Assembly: GCF_014174405.1 (NCBI RefSeq)
Contig: NZ_JACEGA010000001.1
Location: 2,757,001-2,821,000 of the forward strand
DNA: 64,000 bases
From: Variimorphobacter saccharofermentans
Lineage (GTDB): Bacteria; Bacillota; Clostridia; Lachnospirales; Lachnospiraceae
Direction of reading: 5' to 3'
Shown here one piece after another: positions 17,579 through 25,833 of the stretch (the stretch's first letter is position 1; each line of letters opens with the position of its first letter). A program made the position numbers and the translations under genes. The notes under the pieces are model-generated. The model saw nothing but the letters and a program-made list of their open reading frames with translations. It had not been told where the DNA came from and searched no databases.

Positions 17579-19087
17579 CTATCTGGCTCCACGAATTCGC
17601 TCCGGCTGATATCCCCGGTCAGTCTCAGGTTCAATATGCTGAATAGAGAAGTAGCATAATGCATTAGGGGATAACGTGAGATCAAGACTCAATGTGTTCT
17701 CAGTTATTTTCTTTCTCATGGTTCTAACCTGAGGGCGGGAACATTCCTGTAGTAGCTTTATTTGCTCTGCCGAAGGATATGCCGGTGAACCCATGTCAAT
17801 CCATGTCTTTAAAGGGTTACAAGTGCTTTCATCCACGAGCTTCGTTACGATCAAATATTCTCCGGGTTCCAAATCAAAGGAATAACTTAATGAAATATCA
17901 GAGCCCTCCCTCTCTACCGGATTCCATGCAATACCATGAATGTTCTTCTTCTCATCCTTGGTAATAATAAAATGCTCCTCACGTGCCAATGCATCGGACC
18001 CGATCTCGCTAAAGAATGAAAAGCTCCAGTAAGTGGGCTTTGGTATCATACCATTCGTCATTAAGCCAAAACATCCGGAAAACGGAGTATATGCAACTCC
18101 TGCCTCCTCAAATACATCCCCAAAGGTCCAATAAGAATATGAGGCGCAGACATCACCCATCTCACTTAATAGTCTTGCCACATAAGCCGCATTAAGATTC
18201 GTATCATGAATGGGATTCAGAGGGGTATAGGAAGTGTTAAATTCGGTGATATGCATCTCCATACCTTTATATTCAGGAAAGCTGTCAATAATCTTCCTGC
18301 TTTCTCTCAGTTCATCCATGAATACTTTCGGCGTTCTCAGTTCCTGATATTCATAATGACCTACTCTCTCCGGCATCTCGGTTGCATATGCATGTCTGGT
18401 TACAAAATCAATAGGTACTCTGTTATTGCTGCAGAACTCCAGGAAGCATCTCAGCCATCTCTCATCGTCCACACCACAGATAGCAGGACCTCCAACACGA
18501 ATACGCGGATCACAGGATTTCACCGCTTTACTGGTCACCTCATAAAGCTTGAAATACTCCTCCATATCCGCACCCTTCCAGAAACCCGGAAGATTGGGTT
18601 CATTCCATACCTCAAAGGGCCAGGTTATAACCTCGTCTATACCATATCGAGAAATCCAATGCTTAATCGTTGCAATTACCAGATCCGCCCATTTCTGATA
18701 ATCTTTCGGAGGTGTAGTATTTCCCTTCCAATAGAATATCGTCTGCTCACCACTTGCTAAGTTCTTAGGCATAAAGCCCAACTCAACAAAAGGCTTTAGA
18801 CCCATGGACCGATAGTCATCGAACACAAGATCAATGTAAGAAAAATTGTACTCTGCCTTCTCAATTCCATCCTCTTCATAAGTCCGATAGACAGCCATAT
18901 CATCACAAAACAGTCCATGCCCGCGGATATGGTCGAAATGAATGTCTTCCTGAACCTTCTTTAACTGATTATGATACTCTGTCCGTAAGGCTAGATTTAA
19001 GCGTCCTGTTCCGATACAAAAGGTCGCATTATTATGAAAGGTAGTACTCTGTTCCAGATTAATGTTATAATACAATTTTTCTTTCAT
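17579..19087 (-). CDS. GH39 family glycoside hydrolase, probable beta-xylosidase
   Basis: The 502-residue enzyme starts at the ATG at 19087 (MKEKLYYNIN) after GGAGGAGAA. It has the catalytic residues of GH39: acid/base Glu163 in FEVWNEPNLPGFW and nucleophile Glu282 in HITEFNTSY, about the spacing known for clostridial XynB. An (alpha/beta)8 barrel is followed by a C-terminal beta domain. No signal peptide is present, so it likely acts in the cytoplasm on imported xylo-oligosaccharides. No transporter or other xylanase is adjacent. The gene is monocistronic and lies upstream of the thi promoter on the same strand. Confidence 0.9.
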   Translation of the reverse strand: MKEKLYYNINLEQSTTFHNNATFCIGTGRLNLALRTEYHNQLKKVQEDIHFDHIRGHGLFCDDMAVYRTYEEDGIEKAEYNFSYIDLVFDDYRSMGLKPFVELGFMPKNLASGEQTIFYWKGNTTPPKDYQKWADLVIATIKHWISRYGIDEVITWPFEVWNEPNLPGFWKGADMEEYFKLYEVTSKAVKSCDPRIRVGGPAICGVDDERWLRCFLEFCSNNRVPIDFVTRHAYATEMPERVGHYEYQELRTPKVFMDELRESRKIIDSFPEYKGMEMHITEFNTSYTPLNPIHDTNLNAAYVARLLSEMGDVCASYSYWTFGDVFEEAGVAYTPFSGCFGLMTNGMIPKPTYWSFSFFSEIGSDALAREEHFIITKDEKKNIHGIAWNPVEREGSDISLSYSFDLEPGEYLIVTKLVDESTCNPLKTWIDMGSPAYPSAEQIKLLQECSRPQVRTMRKKITENTLSLDLTLSPNALCYFSIQHIEPETDRGYQPERIRGAR

Positions 19088-19206
19088 AGTTCTCCTCCGA
19101 TTGAATATGTCATCTGTGATTATATAATTTGTATTATACCACATAATCATATTTTTTTCTTCTTGTGAGTTGCTATCAAACCCTTCAAATATTGCTACAT
19201 CGATAT

Positions 19207-19500
19207 TTAATTAATATTCATAACAGTTTCTGAGGCTTCCTTAACCTTATTCAATTGGTCTTTGGGGTCAAAAGCATTATAATATCCCTTGTTCATCATA
19301 TAAGTCGAAATTCGTCCATGGGCGTTAATTGCATCATCCAATTGCTTTCGCAGTGTTTTGGTTACCTCAGGAGATGTTGCTTCCGTTATTGCTGCCGCAT
19401 AATTCTTTATTGCACTTTTCGATGCAAGAAGTAAATCTGTAGCGATAATCTGTTCCGTCATTTCTGACATTCCTGCCATATTTTGAATTATTGTTGCCAT
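19207..19500 (-). CDS. CotF-like spore coat protein (distal)
   Basis: The 97-residue protein starts at MATIIQNMAG after AGGTGAAAAG. It is helical, with LLLASKSAIKNYAAAITEAT and LDDAINAHGRISTYMMNKGYY, the C-terminal helix-pair pattern of CotF-type coat proteins. It is 31 bp downstream of a second, shorter coat gene. The pair probably forms a sporulation-expressed operon. Likely location is the spore coat, but no promoter for a sporulation sigma factor was clearly visible. Confidence 0.75.
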   Translation of the reverse strand: MATIIQNMAGMSEMTEQIIATDLLLASKSAIKNYAAAITEATSPEVTKTLRKQLDDAINAHGRISTYMMNKGYYNAFDPKDQLNKVKEASETVMNIN

Positions 19501-19531
19501 TCTTTTCACCTCATACATTCTATAAAATTAC

Positions 19532-19771
19532 TTACCCTACAGTTGCTTTTGAAGCAGAATCAAAGGCAGTACTTGCACCTACCATCAAGTCCTGCAATTC
19601 CTTAATATGCTCTTTTGATGTATTAAAATCCTGTTCTAATATTGTTTTTAACTCATCATCCTTTACCAGGGCTGCCATCGATGCAGACTTTGTTGCACAT
19701 ACATTCTTAAAGGTTAGAAGCTCATGTAATTCCAGTGCTTCATGGGGTGCAATGCTATTTCCAATTCTCAT
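19532..19771 (-). CDS. Small CotF-like spore coat protein (proximal)
   Basis: This 79-residue protein has a ribosome binding site AAAGGAATGAGG before the ATG. EALELHELLTFKNVCATKSA and LEQDFNTSKEHIKELQDLM form two amphipathic helices as in the N-terminal coat-protein-F family. It precedes the 97-residue CotF-like gene and the two look like halves of a related fold. I infer a role in spore coat assembly. Confidence 0.75.
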   Translation of the reverse strand: MRIGNSIAPHEALELHELLTFKNVCATKSASMAALVKDDELKTILEQDFNTSKEHIKELQDLMVGASTAFDSASKATVG

Positions 19772-20013
19772 AGTTCCTCATTCCTTTCTTAAAGCTGCTT
19801 ACCATTATGATACAAGCATATCCTTGTCGTGATGAAACAGAATAATTTCCACGCAATCATTTATGCTATTATCGTAATCATTATTTCAAATAATAGTAAA
19901 ATTATACTAAGTATTAATAACCTTAATTTCGATTTTTACTTTTCAACATTATTGTAAATCTTTCACCATTTTTCAGCTTCAGCATATTCTAATTATGAAA
20001 GGAGTTGATGTAA

Positions 20014-20193
20014 ATGGGATGCTTTAATGACGATTGCCGTCGTTCTTACTATGATCGTCATCGTCACGATTATGATGACTGGTTTGATAATGATCGGGAT
20101 TGCTGTAAACGCAGACCTTATCCGCGTAGGGAGTATCGGAGGTATCGTTCGGACAGATCTATGTTTTATGGATTTCCTAGAATTTTTCGCTAG
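20014..20193 (+). CDS. Small Asp/Arg/Tyr-rich protein (59 aa)
   Basis: An ATG at 20014 with GAAAGGAG upstream opens a 59-codon frame ending at TAG at 20193. The product is strikingly rich in Asp, Arg, Tyr and aromatic residues and has four Cys; for example YYDRHRHDYDDWFDNDRDCC. There is no membrane helix. It stands divergently from the spore coat pair. Similar composition is seen in small Tyr-rich coat or crust proteins, so a spore-surface role is plausible but not proven. I do not recognise a defined family. The codon use and good start signal argue that it is real. Confidence 0.65.
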   Translation: MGCFNDDCRRSYYDRHRHDYDDWFDNDRDCCKRRPYPRREYRRYRSDRSMFYGFPRIFR

Positions 20194-20414
20194 TATATTT
20201 GAGCTTTCTATGATAAATTAATAGTATTATTGTTATGTCTTGCAGATATTTTTTCGTACCCATTCTATTAAAGCGTATGATTGGGAATATGGTATTCCTA
20301 AATAATAACAAATGTTCCGAGCTTAAATGAAAAAGCACTTTACTTTAGCACTCTGTAGTGTTAAAATTATACTGTGTGAAACACAAAACACAATGGATGA
20401 AAGGAGTCCTACCG

Positions 20415-20717
20415 ATGAGTAAGAACATCAGAACATCTGCTGTTGACCATTTATTTGAGGCCATATTAAGCTTAAAAGATTCGGAGGAGTGTTATATATT
20501 TTTTGAAGATATTTGTACTGTAAACGAGTTATTGTCTCTATCCCAGAGATTTGAAGTGGCACGTATGTTGCGAAATCATAAAACATATCTTGAAATTGCA
20601 GAAAAAACGGGTGCCTCTACTGCTACGATCAGTCGGGTTAATCGCTCTCTGAACTATGGAAATGATGGCTATGATATGGTCTTTTCAAGAATGAAAGATG
20701 TGAACAAGGACGATTAA
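20415..20717 (+). CDS. YerC/YecD family TrpR-like regulator
   Basis: The 100-residue protein starts at MSKNIRTS after AAAGGAG. The C-terminal half holds a TrpR-type helix-turn-helix: SLSQRFEVARMLRNHKTY, then AEKTGASTATISRVNRSLN. It belongs to the TrpR-like YerC/YecD family, common in Firmicutes. It probably binds DNA, but targets and ligand are unknown. No trp genes lie near it. A strong hairpin follows its stop codon. Confidence 0.9.
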   Translation: MSKNIRTSAVDHLFEAILSLKDSEECYIFFEDICTVNELLSLSQRFEVARMLRNHKTYLEIAEKTGASTATISRVNRSLNYGNDGYDMVFSRMKDVNKDD

Positions 20718-20745
20718 TATTACGGGGAAACCCCAAAAAAGAATC

Positions 20746-20824
20746 AACCCACCTTTATTTAGAGTTGATATATAACCTGTCAATGTAACAAGGGTATATC
20801 CATTCTAATTAGAGGTGGGTTTTC
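20746..20824. terminator. Structured bidirectional terminator
   Basis: AACCCACCTTTATTTAG at 20746-20762 pairs with CTAATTAGAGGTGGGTT at 20805-20821, and the enclosed GATATA/TATATC forms an inner hairpin. TTTTCTT follows on the plus strand, and TTCTTTTTT follows on the minus strand after a short gap. It separates the convergent yerC-like gene and the DUF1836 gene. Confidence 0.65.
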
Positions 20825-20876
20825 TTGATATAATGCTGTTAATTTATGTTTCGACTATAGTTAAATTATGTTTCGA

Positions 20877-21620
20877 TTAAATATAAGTTACGGAATTGCC
20901 TGAATCTTTTGATCCTTCCGATTTGCTATTGGTTTTTTTCGCTGAATCTGGCTTCCTGGCTGCTTCCGATTTCTCAGTAGTTTTGCTTCCCTGTTTCTCT
21001 GATCTCTTCTTGACGGAGCCCTTATTATTGCTCATAAAAGAATGATCTATCATCATCTCAATCATGTGCTTTCGCATATATACGTCAAAGCAAAGCATAC
21101 TGATAAAAGTAAACGTCGTAAGAAAATCACGATCCTCCTCGTCATTTATATCCGGGAAGGCTTCCTTCGCCTTCGTCATCTTTCGAATCATATCCTTCGT
21201 TAAAGCATCCGTCTGCTCTTTCTCCATTCGAAAGATCTCTTTATAGATTGTTTCCAAATCCACCCCTGACTTCTTGCCGTAATATCTCTCTGTCAATGGA
21301 TTGAAAATACTTTGAATATCATTAATTGATAAGATGTTTTTAAAATAATAGATAAAAATTAAAAGGAACATATGCTCCTTGGAATATTTCTTCTTATTTG
21401 GTGGAGGTAACAATTCGTTCTTCGTATAATTATTTATCATCGTTTTGGTCAAAAGCTTATCCTCACTGTAACGCTTGGAAGATTTGAGATGCTTGTCCAT
21501 AAACGTGGTAACCTGATCCATATATAAATCAATATTAGGTATATCATCAGGCATGATATATTTTGCATCCCTGAGTCTGTCAATCAGACTTTTGATATAC
21601 TCTTCCTTCATTGTATCCAA
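20877..21620 (-). CDS. DUF1836 domain-containing protein
   Basis: The 247-residue protein matches DUF1836, with KLLTKTMINNYTKNELLPPP and YSKEHMFLLIFIYYFKNIL resembling a MerR-like winged helix region that acts on DNA. The C-terminal 50 residues are Lys/Ser/Glu-rich low-complexity sequence and probably disordered. The start is best a TTG at 21620, because GAGGTG lies six bases before it; the ATG three codons later would be too far away. The function is unknown, but the fold suggests transcription control. It is divergent from pcrA. Confidence 0.8.
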   Translation of the reverse strand: MDTMKEEYIKSLIDRLRDAKYIMPDDIPNIDLYMDQVTTFMDKHLKSSKRYSEDKLLTKTMINNYTKNELLPPPNKKKYSKEHMFLLIFIYYFKNILSINDIQSIFNPLTERYYGKKSGVDLETIYKEIFRMEKEQTDALTKDMIRKMTKAKEAFPDINDEEDRDFLTTFTFISMLCFDVYMRKHMIEMMIDHSFMSNNKGSVKKRSEKQGSKTTEKSEAARKPDSAKKTNSKSEGSKDSGNSVTYI

Positions 21621-21712
21621 TTATATCACCTCGAATTTATTATATAGTAACAATAACTAGATGTCAAAGCAAAAATCTATAGATGAATGGCAGACATTTC
21701 TTGAACATTACA

Positions 21713-21741
21713 TTGAATCTGAAATATTGGCATGCTATAAT
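21713..21741 (+). promoter_or_regulatory. Sigma-A promoter of pcrA
   Basis: TTGAAT, a 17-bp spacer and TATAAT lie about 75 bp before the pcrA start. The boxes are close to consensus. Confidence 0.7.
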
Positions 21742-21815
21742 AAACATATGTTTGCAGTCGGATATCTTAGGATATCGGCTGCAGTAAGATTACATAGGAC
21801 AGGCAGGTACATGAT

Positions 21816-24107
21816 ATGAGTATTTATGATACATTGAACCCCGAGCAAAAAAGAGCTGTACTTCATGATAAAGGGCCCCTTCTCATTCTCGCAGGGGCAG
21901 GATCCGGTAAAACAAGGGTCTTAACACATCGAATTGCGTATCTGATTGAGGAAAGGGATGTAAACCCATGGAATATCCTTGCGATTACCTTTACCAATAA
22001 GGCTGCCAGGGAAATGCGGGAAAGAGTGGATAACATAGTTGGCTACGGCTCAGAGAACATCTGGGTAAGTACGTTTCATTCTACCTGTGTTCGAATCCTG
22101 CGTAGATTTATAGAAAGCATCGGTTATTCCAGAAGCTTTACCATCTATGACACGGATGATCAGAAAACTCTGATGCGGGAAGTATGTAAGTTTTTAAATA
22201 TCGATACAAAGAAAATGAATGAACGCAGTATTCTCTCAGTTATATCGAGAGCAAAGGACGAAATGATCTCACCAGAAGAATTTGCCTTACAGGCACAGGG
22301 AGATTATCAGCAGACAAAATATGCACAGGCTTATTCGGAATATCAAAAACGTCTAAAGGCAAGTAATGCTTTGGATTTTGATGATTTGCTTTATAAGACG
22401 GTAGAATTATTTCAAACAAATAAGGAAGCATTGCTTTACTATCAAAATCGTTTTCGATATATTATGGTGGATGAGTATCAGGATACGAATAATGTGCAAT
22501 TTCAGCTGATTCATCTGCTTGCATCCGGACTGAATGAATATGGCGAACGAGAGTATAACCTGTGTGTAGTTGGTGATGATGATCAGTCCATCTACAAATT
22601 CCGTGGAGCAAATATATATAATATTCTTAATTTTGAAAAGGCTTTTCCGAATACTACCGTAATCAAATTAGAGCAAAACTACCGCTCTACGAAAAGTATT
22701 CTGAATGCAGCCAATGAGGTGATTTGTAATAATCAAGGAAGAAAAGATAAAACCCTATGGACGGAGAACGAAGAGGGAGAACCTGTTCAATTCACACAGT
22801 ATGAGACAGATTTTGAGGAAGCGGACAGTATTACCTCTGAGATTCAGCATCTTGTAAATACTGGGAAGATCAATTATAACGATATTGCGATTCTATATCG
22901 AACGAATGCACAATCCCGTCTTCTAGAGGAGAAATTAATATTAAAGAATATACCTTATAAAATCATTGGCAGCGTGAACTTCTATTCCCGTAAAGAAATT
23001 AAGGATATTCTGGCTTACCTGAAAACCATAGACAATGGCTTGGACAACCTTGCCGTAAAACGTATTATCAATGTTCCCCGCCGAGGCATTGGACTAACTA
23101 CGGTAGACCGTGTTAATGATTACGCACTTCAGCAAAATATAAGTTTTTATGAAGCTCTCACCAGAGCTCAGTATATCCCTGGATTAGAACGTTCTGCATC
23201 GAAGATTATTCCTTTTGTCAGCCTGATTGAAGGTCTTAAGTCGCGTATTCAGCAGGAAGGCTATTCTCTTAGAGAAATAATCGATGACATTCTTGACGCT
23301 ACCGGTTATCTACGGGAGCTTGAGGAGGAGAATTCCGAAGAGGCCCAGGATCGAATCGAAAATATCAACGAGCTTGTCAATAAGCTGGTAACCTATGAAG
23401 AGAACAGTCTGGAGCCGCCGACCTTAAGTGGATTTTTAGAAGAGGTTGCTTTAGTTTCCGATATTGATAATTTAAATGAGGAAATGAACCATATCGTTCT
23501 AATGACCTTACACAGTGCAAAGGGCCTGGAGTTCCCATATGTTTATCTATGCGGAATGGAAGAAGGTATTTTTCCTGGCTATATGTCCATTTTTGCTGAC
23601 AATCCGGTTGAAGAGATTGAGGAAGAACGGCGTCTGTGTTATGTAGGCTTTACCAGAGCGATGAAGCGTTTATCACTTACCGCTGCCAAGCAGCGAATGA
23701 TTAGAGGGGAAACACAGTACAATAAGCCCTCACGCTTTATTAATGAAATACCAAGATATATGATTAAGATGAATACTGCTTCTCCAAGAAAGGTGCAATT
23801 TAGCAAAATGAGTAATGACTCCATCTCTGATAAGTCCCCCGGCATTCTGGACTTTGACAAACCAGCCTCTAAGCCCCAAGCCGGCTATAGGCCTTATTAC
23901 ACGGCGGAGACAAAGCAATTTGAAGGCACTAAGATGGGAACATTGGATTATGGTGTCGGAGATAGCGTTAAACATGTAAAGTTTGGCGTTGGTATCGTTA
24001 CTGATATTACAAAAGGCGGTAAAGACTATGAGGTAACAGTTGATTTCCCGAAGTTCGGAATCAAAAAGCTGCTATCAACCTTTGCTAATTTAATTAAAAT
24101 TGATTAA
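21816..24107 (+). CDS. pcrA: ATP-dependent DNA helicase PcrA/UvrD
   Basis: PcrA is a 3'-5' superfamily 1A helicase in DNA repair, plasmid replication and removal of protein from DNA. It is 763 residues. Walker A is LAGAGSGKTR at about residues 26-35. Other visible motifs include Ia (ITFTNKAAREMRER), II (MVDEYQDTN), III (VVGDDDQSIYKFRGA), IV (LEQNYRSTKSI) and V/VI (LMTLHSAKGLEFPYVYL and LCYVGFTRA). The C-terminal region has a Tudor-like segment (VKHVKFGVGIV), as in PcrA proteins that contact RNA polymerase. It has its own promoter. Confidence 0.95.
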   Translation: MSIYDTLNPEQKRAVLHDKGPLLILAGAGSGKTRVLTHRIAYLIEERDVNPWNILAITFTNKAAREMRERVDNIVGYGSENIWVSTFHSTCVRILRRFIESIGYSRSFTIYDTDDQKTLMREVCKFLNIDTKKMNERSILSVISRAKDEMISPEEFALQAQGDYQQTKYAQAYSEYQKRLKASNALDFDDLLYKTVELFQTNKEALLYYQNRFRYIMVDEYQDTNNVQFQLIHLLASGLNEYGEREYNLCVVGDDDQSIYKFRGANIYNILNFEKAFPNTTVIKLEQNYRSTKSILNAANEVICNNQGRKDKTLWTENEEGEPVQFTQYETDFEEADSITSEIQHLVNTGKINYNDIAILYRTNAQSRLLEEKLILKNIPYKIIGSVNFYSRKEIKDILAYLKTIDNGLDNLAVKRIINVPRRGIGLTTVDRVNDYALQQNISFYEALTRAQYIPGLERSASKIIPFVSLIEGLKSRIQQEGYSLREIIDDILDATGYLRELEEENSEEAQDRIENINELVNKLVTYEENSLEPPTLSGFLEEVALVSDIDNLNEEMNHIVLMTLHSAKGLEFPYVYLCGMEEGIFPGYMSIFADNPVEEIEEERRLCYVGFTRAMKRLSLTAAKQRMIRGETQYNKPSRFINEIPRYMIKMNTASPRKVQFSKMSNDSISDKSPGILDFDKPASKPQAGYRPYYTAETKQFEGTKMGTLDYGVGDSVKHVKFGVGIVTDITKGGKDYEVTVDFPKFGIKKLLSTFANLIKID

Positions 24108-24290
24108 TTCGATTAACCTTGTATAAAACTTCTTTGAAATTCAAATATTATAGTAAGGATGACGATTCAATGCCGATATATAAACCGAATCGTTACTAGC
24201 AAATATACTATTGTTATGTTATACTATAAATGTAATGAGAATAAATGGAAAAGACACCACTTATTTAGAATAACGAAGGGAAGTGTTATC

Positions 24291-24560
24291 ATGGGCAATA
24301 AAATTGATGAGCTCTTAAGCGCAATGAAATTAGGGGAATTAGTTCACAGAAAAGATCCAATGGAGAAAAGAAAGCATACAATCATGTGCATTCTTGCTGT
24401 AATCGGTGCTATCGCTGCAGTAGCTGCTATCGCATATGCTGTATACCGCTATATGAATCCAGATTATCTTGAGGACTTTGATGATGACTTTGATGATTAT
24501 GAGGAAGATACAGACGATCTGACAGAAGAGGAGCAATCCACCGAATCTTCTGAACTGTAA
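24291..24560 (+). CDS. Small single-pass membrane protein with acidic tail
   Basis: The start at 24291 (MGNKIDELLSAMKLG) has GAAGGGAAG upstream. The 89-residue protein has a short amphipathic N-terminus, a hydrophobic segment (IMCILAVIGAIAAVAAIAYA), then a very acidic tail with DFDDDFDDYEEDTDDL. I recall similar small proteins in Lachnospiraceae, but no function is known. It follows pcrA on the same strand, separated by 183 bp, and is probably transcribed separately. It is followed by a strong terminator. Confidence 0.7.
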   Translation: MGNKIDELLSAMKLGELVHRKDPMEKRKHTIMCILAVIGAIAAVAAIAYAVYRYMNPDYLEDFDDDFDDYEEDTDDLTEEEQSTESSEL

Positions 24561-24641
24561 CAAGCATTATTTACTAATAGGTTATGTAGTAATGAACGAT
24601 AAAAAGATATCATGATTCTACTATTAATTCAGGTATTATTT

Positions 24642-24686
24642 ATGGGGATGTATGTCACAAAACATGTTCGTGACATACATCCCCAT
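24642..24686. terminator. Bidirectional hairpin terminator
   Basis: A 17-bp perfect stem (ATGGGGATGTATGTCAC with its complement) surrounds an 11-base loop. The flanks are T-rich on the plus side (ATTATGATTTTATT) and AT-rich on the minus side. It lies between the convergent membrane-protein gene and the binding lipoprotein gene. Confidence 0.75.
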
Positions 24687-24717
24687 CATTATGATTTTAT
24701 TATGAATATGATCCAGC

Positions 24718-25713
24718 CTACTTCTTAGCTGCTTCTTCTGCATATTTTCTTGTTATGATCTCCTGATATGGAACCCGCTTCGATAATTCTCCCGCTTCCT
24801 CCAGGATATCCTGTAGAAGTGTTAAGCTTTCTTCCTCAAAAATCAGATTATCCTTCCAGGTATCCTGTTCATAATACCTGGTAACAATCATAACCAGCTT
24901 CTCACGATCTGTCTCAGCAAACTGAGGCTGTATCGCTTCTGCTATCTCCTTCGGGGAATGAGTCGCTACAAAATCCAGCCCCTTTTGAATTGCATTGGTG
25001 AATTTCTGAATGATCTCAGGATTTTTCTCAATATAACTCTTCTTAGCTGCAAATGTAGTATAGGGAACCTTTCCGCTTTCCACACCAAGAGATGCAACTA
25101 CCTTTCCCACTCCTTCTAATTCCAGAGCAGTTGCAGCCGGTTCGAATTCAATGGTGTAATCACCTTCACCGGATGAAAACGCCTGAGAAGTCAATCCAAA
25201 ATCAATGTTCTGAATTATGGTTAAATCCTTTTTCGGATCCATTCCATGTTTCTTAAGAATGTACTCAAATACCATCTGCGGCATTCCACCCGGCCTGCCT
25301 CCGATAACAGTCTTTCCCTTTAAGTTATTCCAATCAAATTCTTCATTATTATCTCTGGAAACCAGAAAGTTACCGGCTCTCTGGGTCAGCTGTGCGAAAT
25401 TAACAACATAATCCTCAGCGCCCTCGTTATATACATAGATTGTTGCTTCTGCGCCCATAAAGCCGATATCACAATCTCCACTGAGTACTGCGGTCATTGT
25501 TTTATCGGCTCCCAGGCCATTCACTAAATCAACCTTTAGGCCTTCTTCCTCAAAGTATCCCTTTTCAATAGCAACATACATTGGTGCATAGAAAATAGAA
25601 TGTGCTACTTCATTTAATGTTATTTCTGTTAAGCCTCCAGTTCCCTTACACCCTGTTAATATTGAAGCAAATATCGTGATTACAGCAAGTACACTTATCC
25701 ATTTCTTCTTCAT
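24718..25713 (-). CDS. ABC transporter substrate-binding lipoprotein, NMT1/THI5-like
   Basis: The 331-residue protein has a signal peptide and a lipobox (ILTGCKG, Cys22) for anchoring to the outer face of the membrane. The fold is that of the SsuA/NMT1/THI5 family: VAIEKGYFEEEGLKVDLVNG, GLGADKTMTAVLSGDCDIG and GGRPGGMPQMVFEYILKK. Such proteins bind sulfonates, nitrate-like anions or pyrimidine thiamine precursors. The permease and ATPase are not adjacent, so the substrate cannot be assigned from context. A thiamine-pyrimidine role is only suggested by the family and the thi operon in this window. Confidence 0.85.
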   Translation of the reverse strand: MKKKWISVLAVITIFASILTGCKGTGGLTEITLNEVAHSIFYAPMYVAIEKGYFEEEGLKVDLVNGLGADKTMTAVLSGDCDIGFMGAEATIYVYNEGAEDYVVNFAQLTQRAGNFLVSRDNNEEFDWNNLKGKTVIGGRPGGMPQMVFEYILKKHGMDPKKDLTIIQNIDFGLTSQAFSSGEGDYTIEFEPAATALELEGVGKVVASLGVESGKVPYTTFAAKKSYIEKNPEIIQKFTNAIQKGLDFVATHSPKEIAEAIQPQFAETDREKLVMIVTRYYEQDTWKDNLIFEEESLTLLQDILEEAGELSKRVPYQEIITRKYAEEAAKK

Positions 25714-25833
25714 CGAAACCCTCCAGAGAATATATTACTCCTATAATATATCGTAAATTCCTCTGGTTTGTGCTTGTACTGGGACTAAATAAATTATGAA
25801 CCGGACGAAAACGAAATAACCTTTGGTGGAATA

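Noticed and set aside
20027..20221. 64-codon frame MTIAVVLTMIVIV-type, hydrophobic
   Set aside because: It overlaps the 59-residue gene in another frame; the latter has GAAAGGAG at proper spacing, whereas this one does not.
24642..24686. Long perfect hairpin considered as a mobile element
   Set aside because: Its position between two convergent genes and a T-rich flank fit an ordinary bidirectional terminator.
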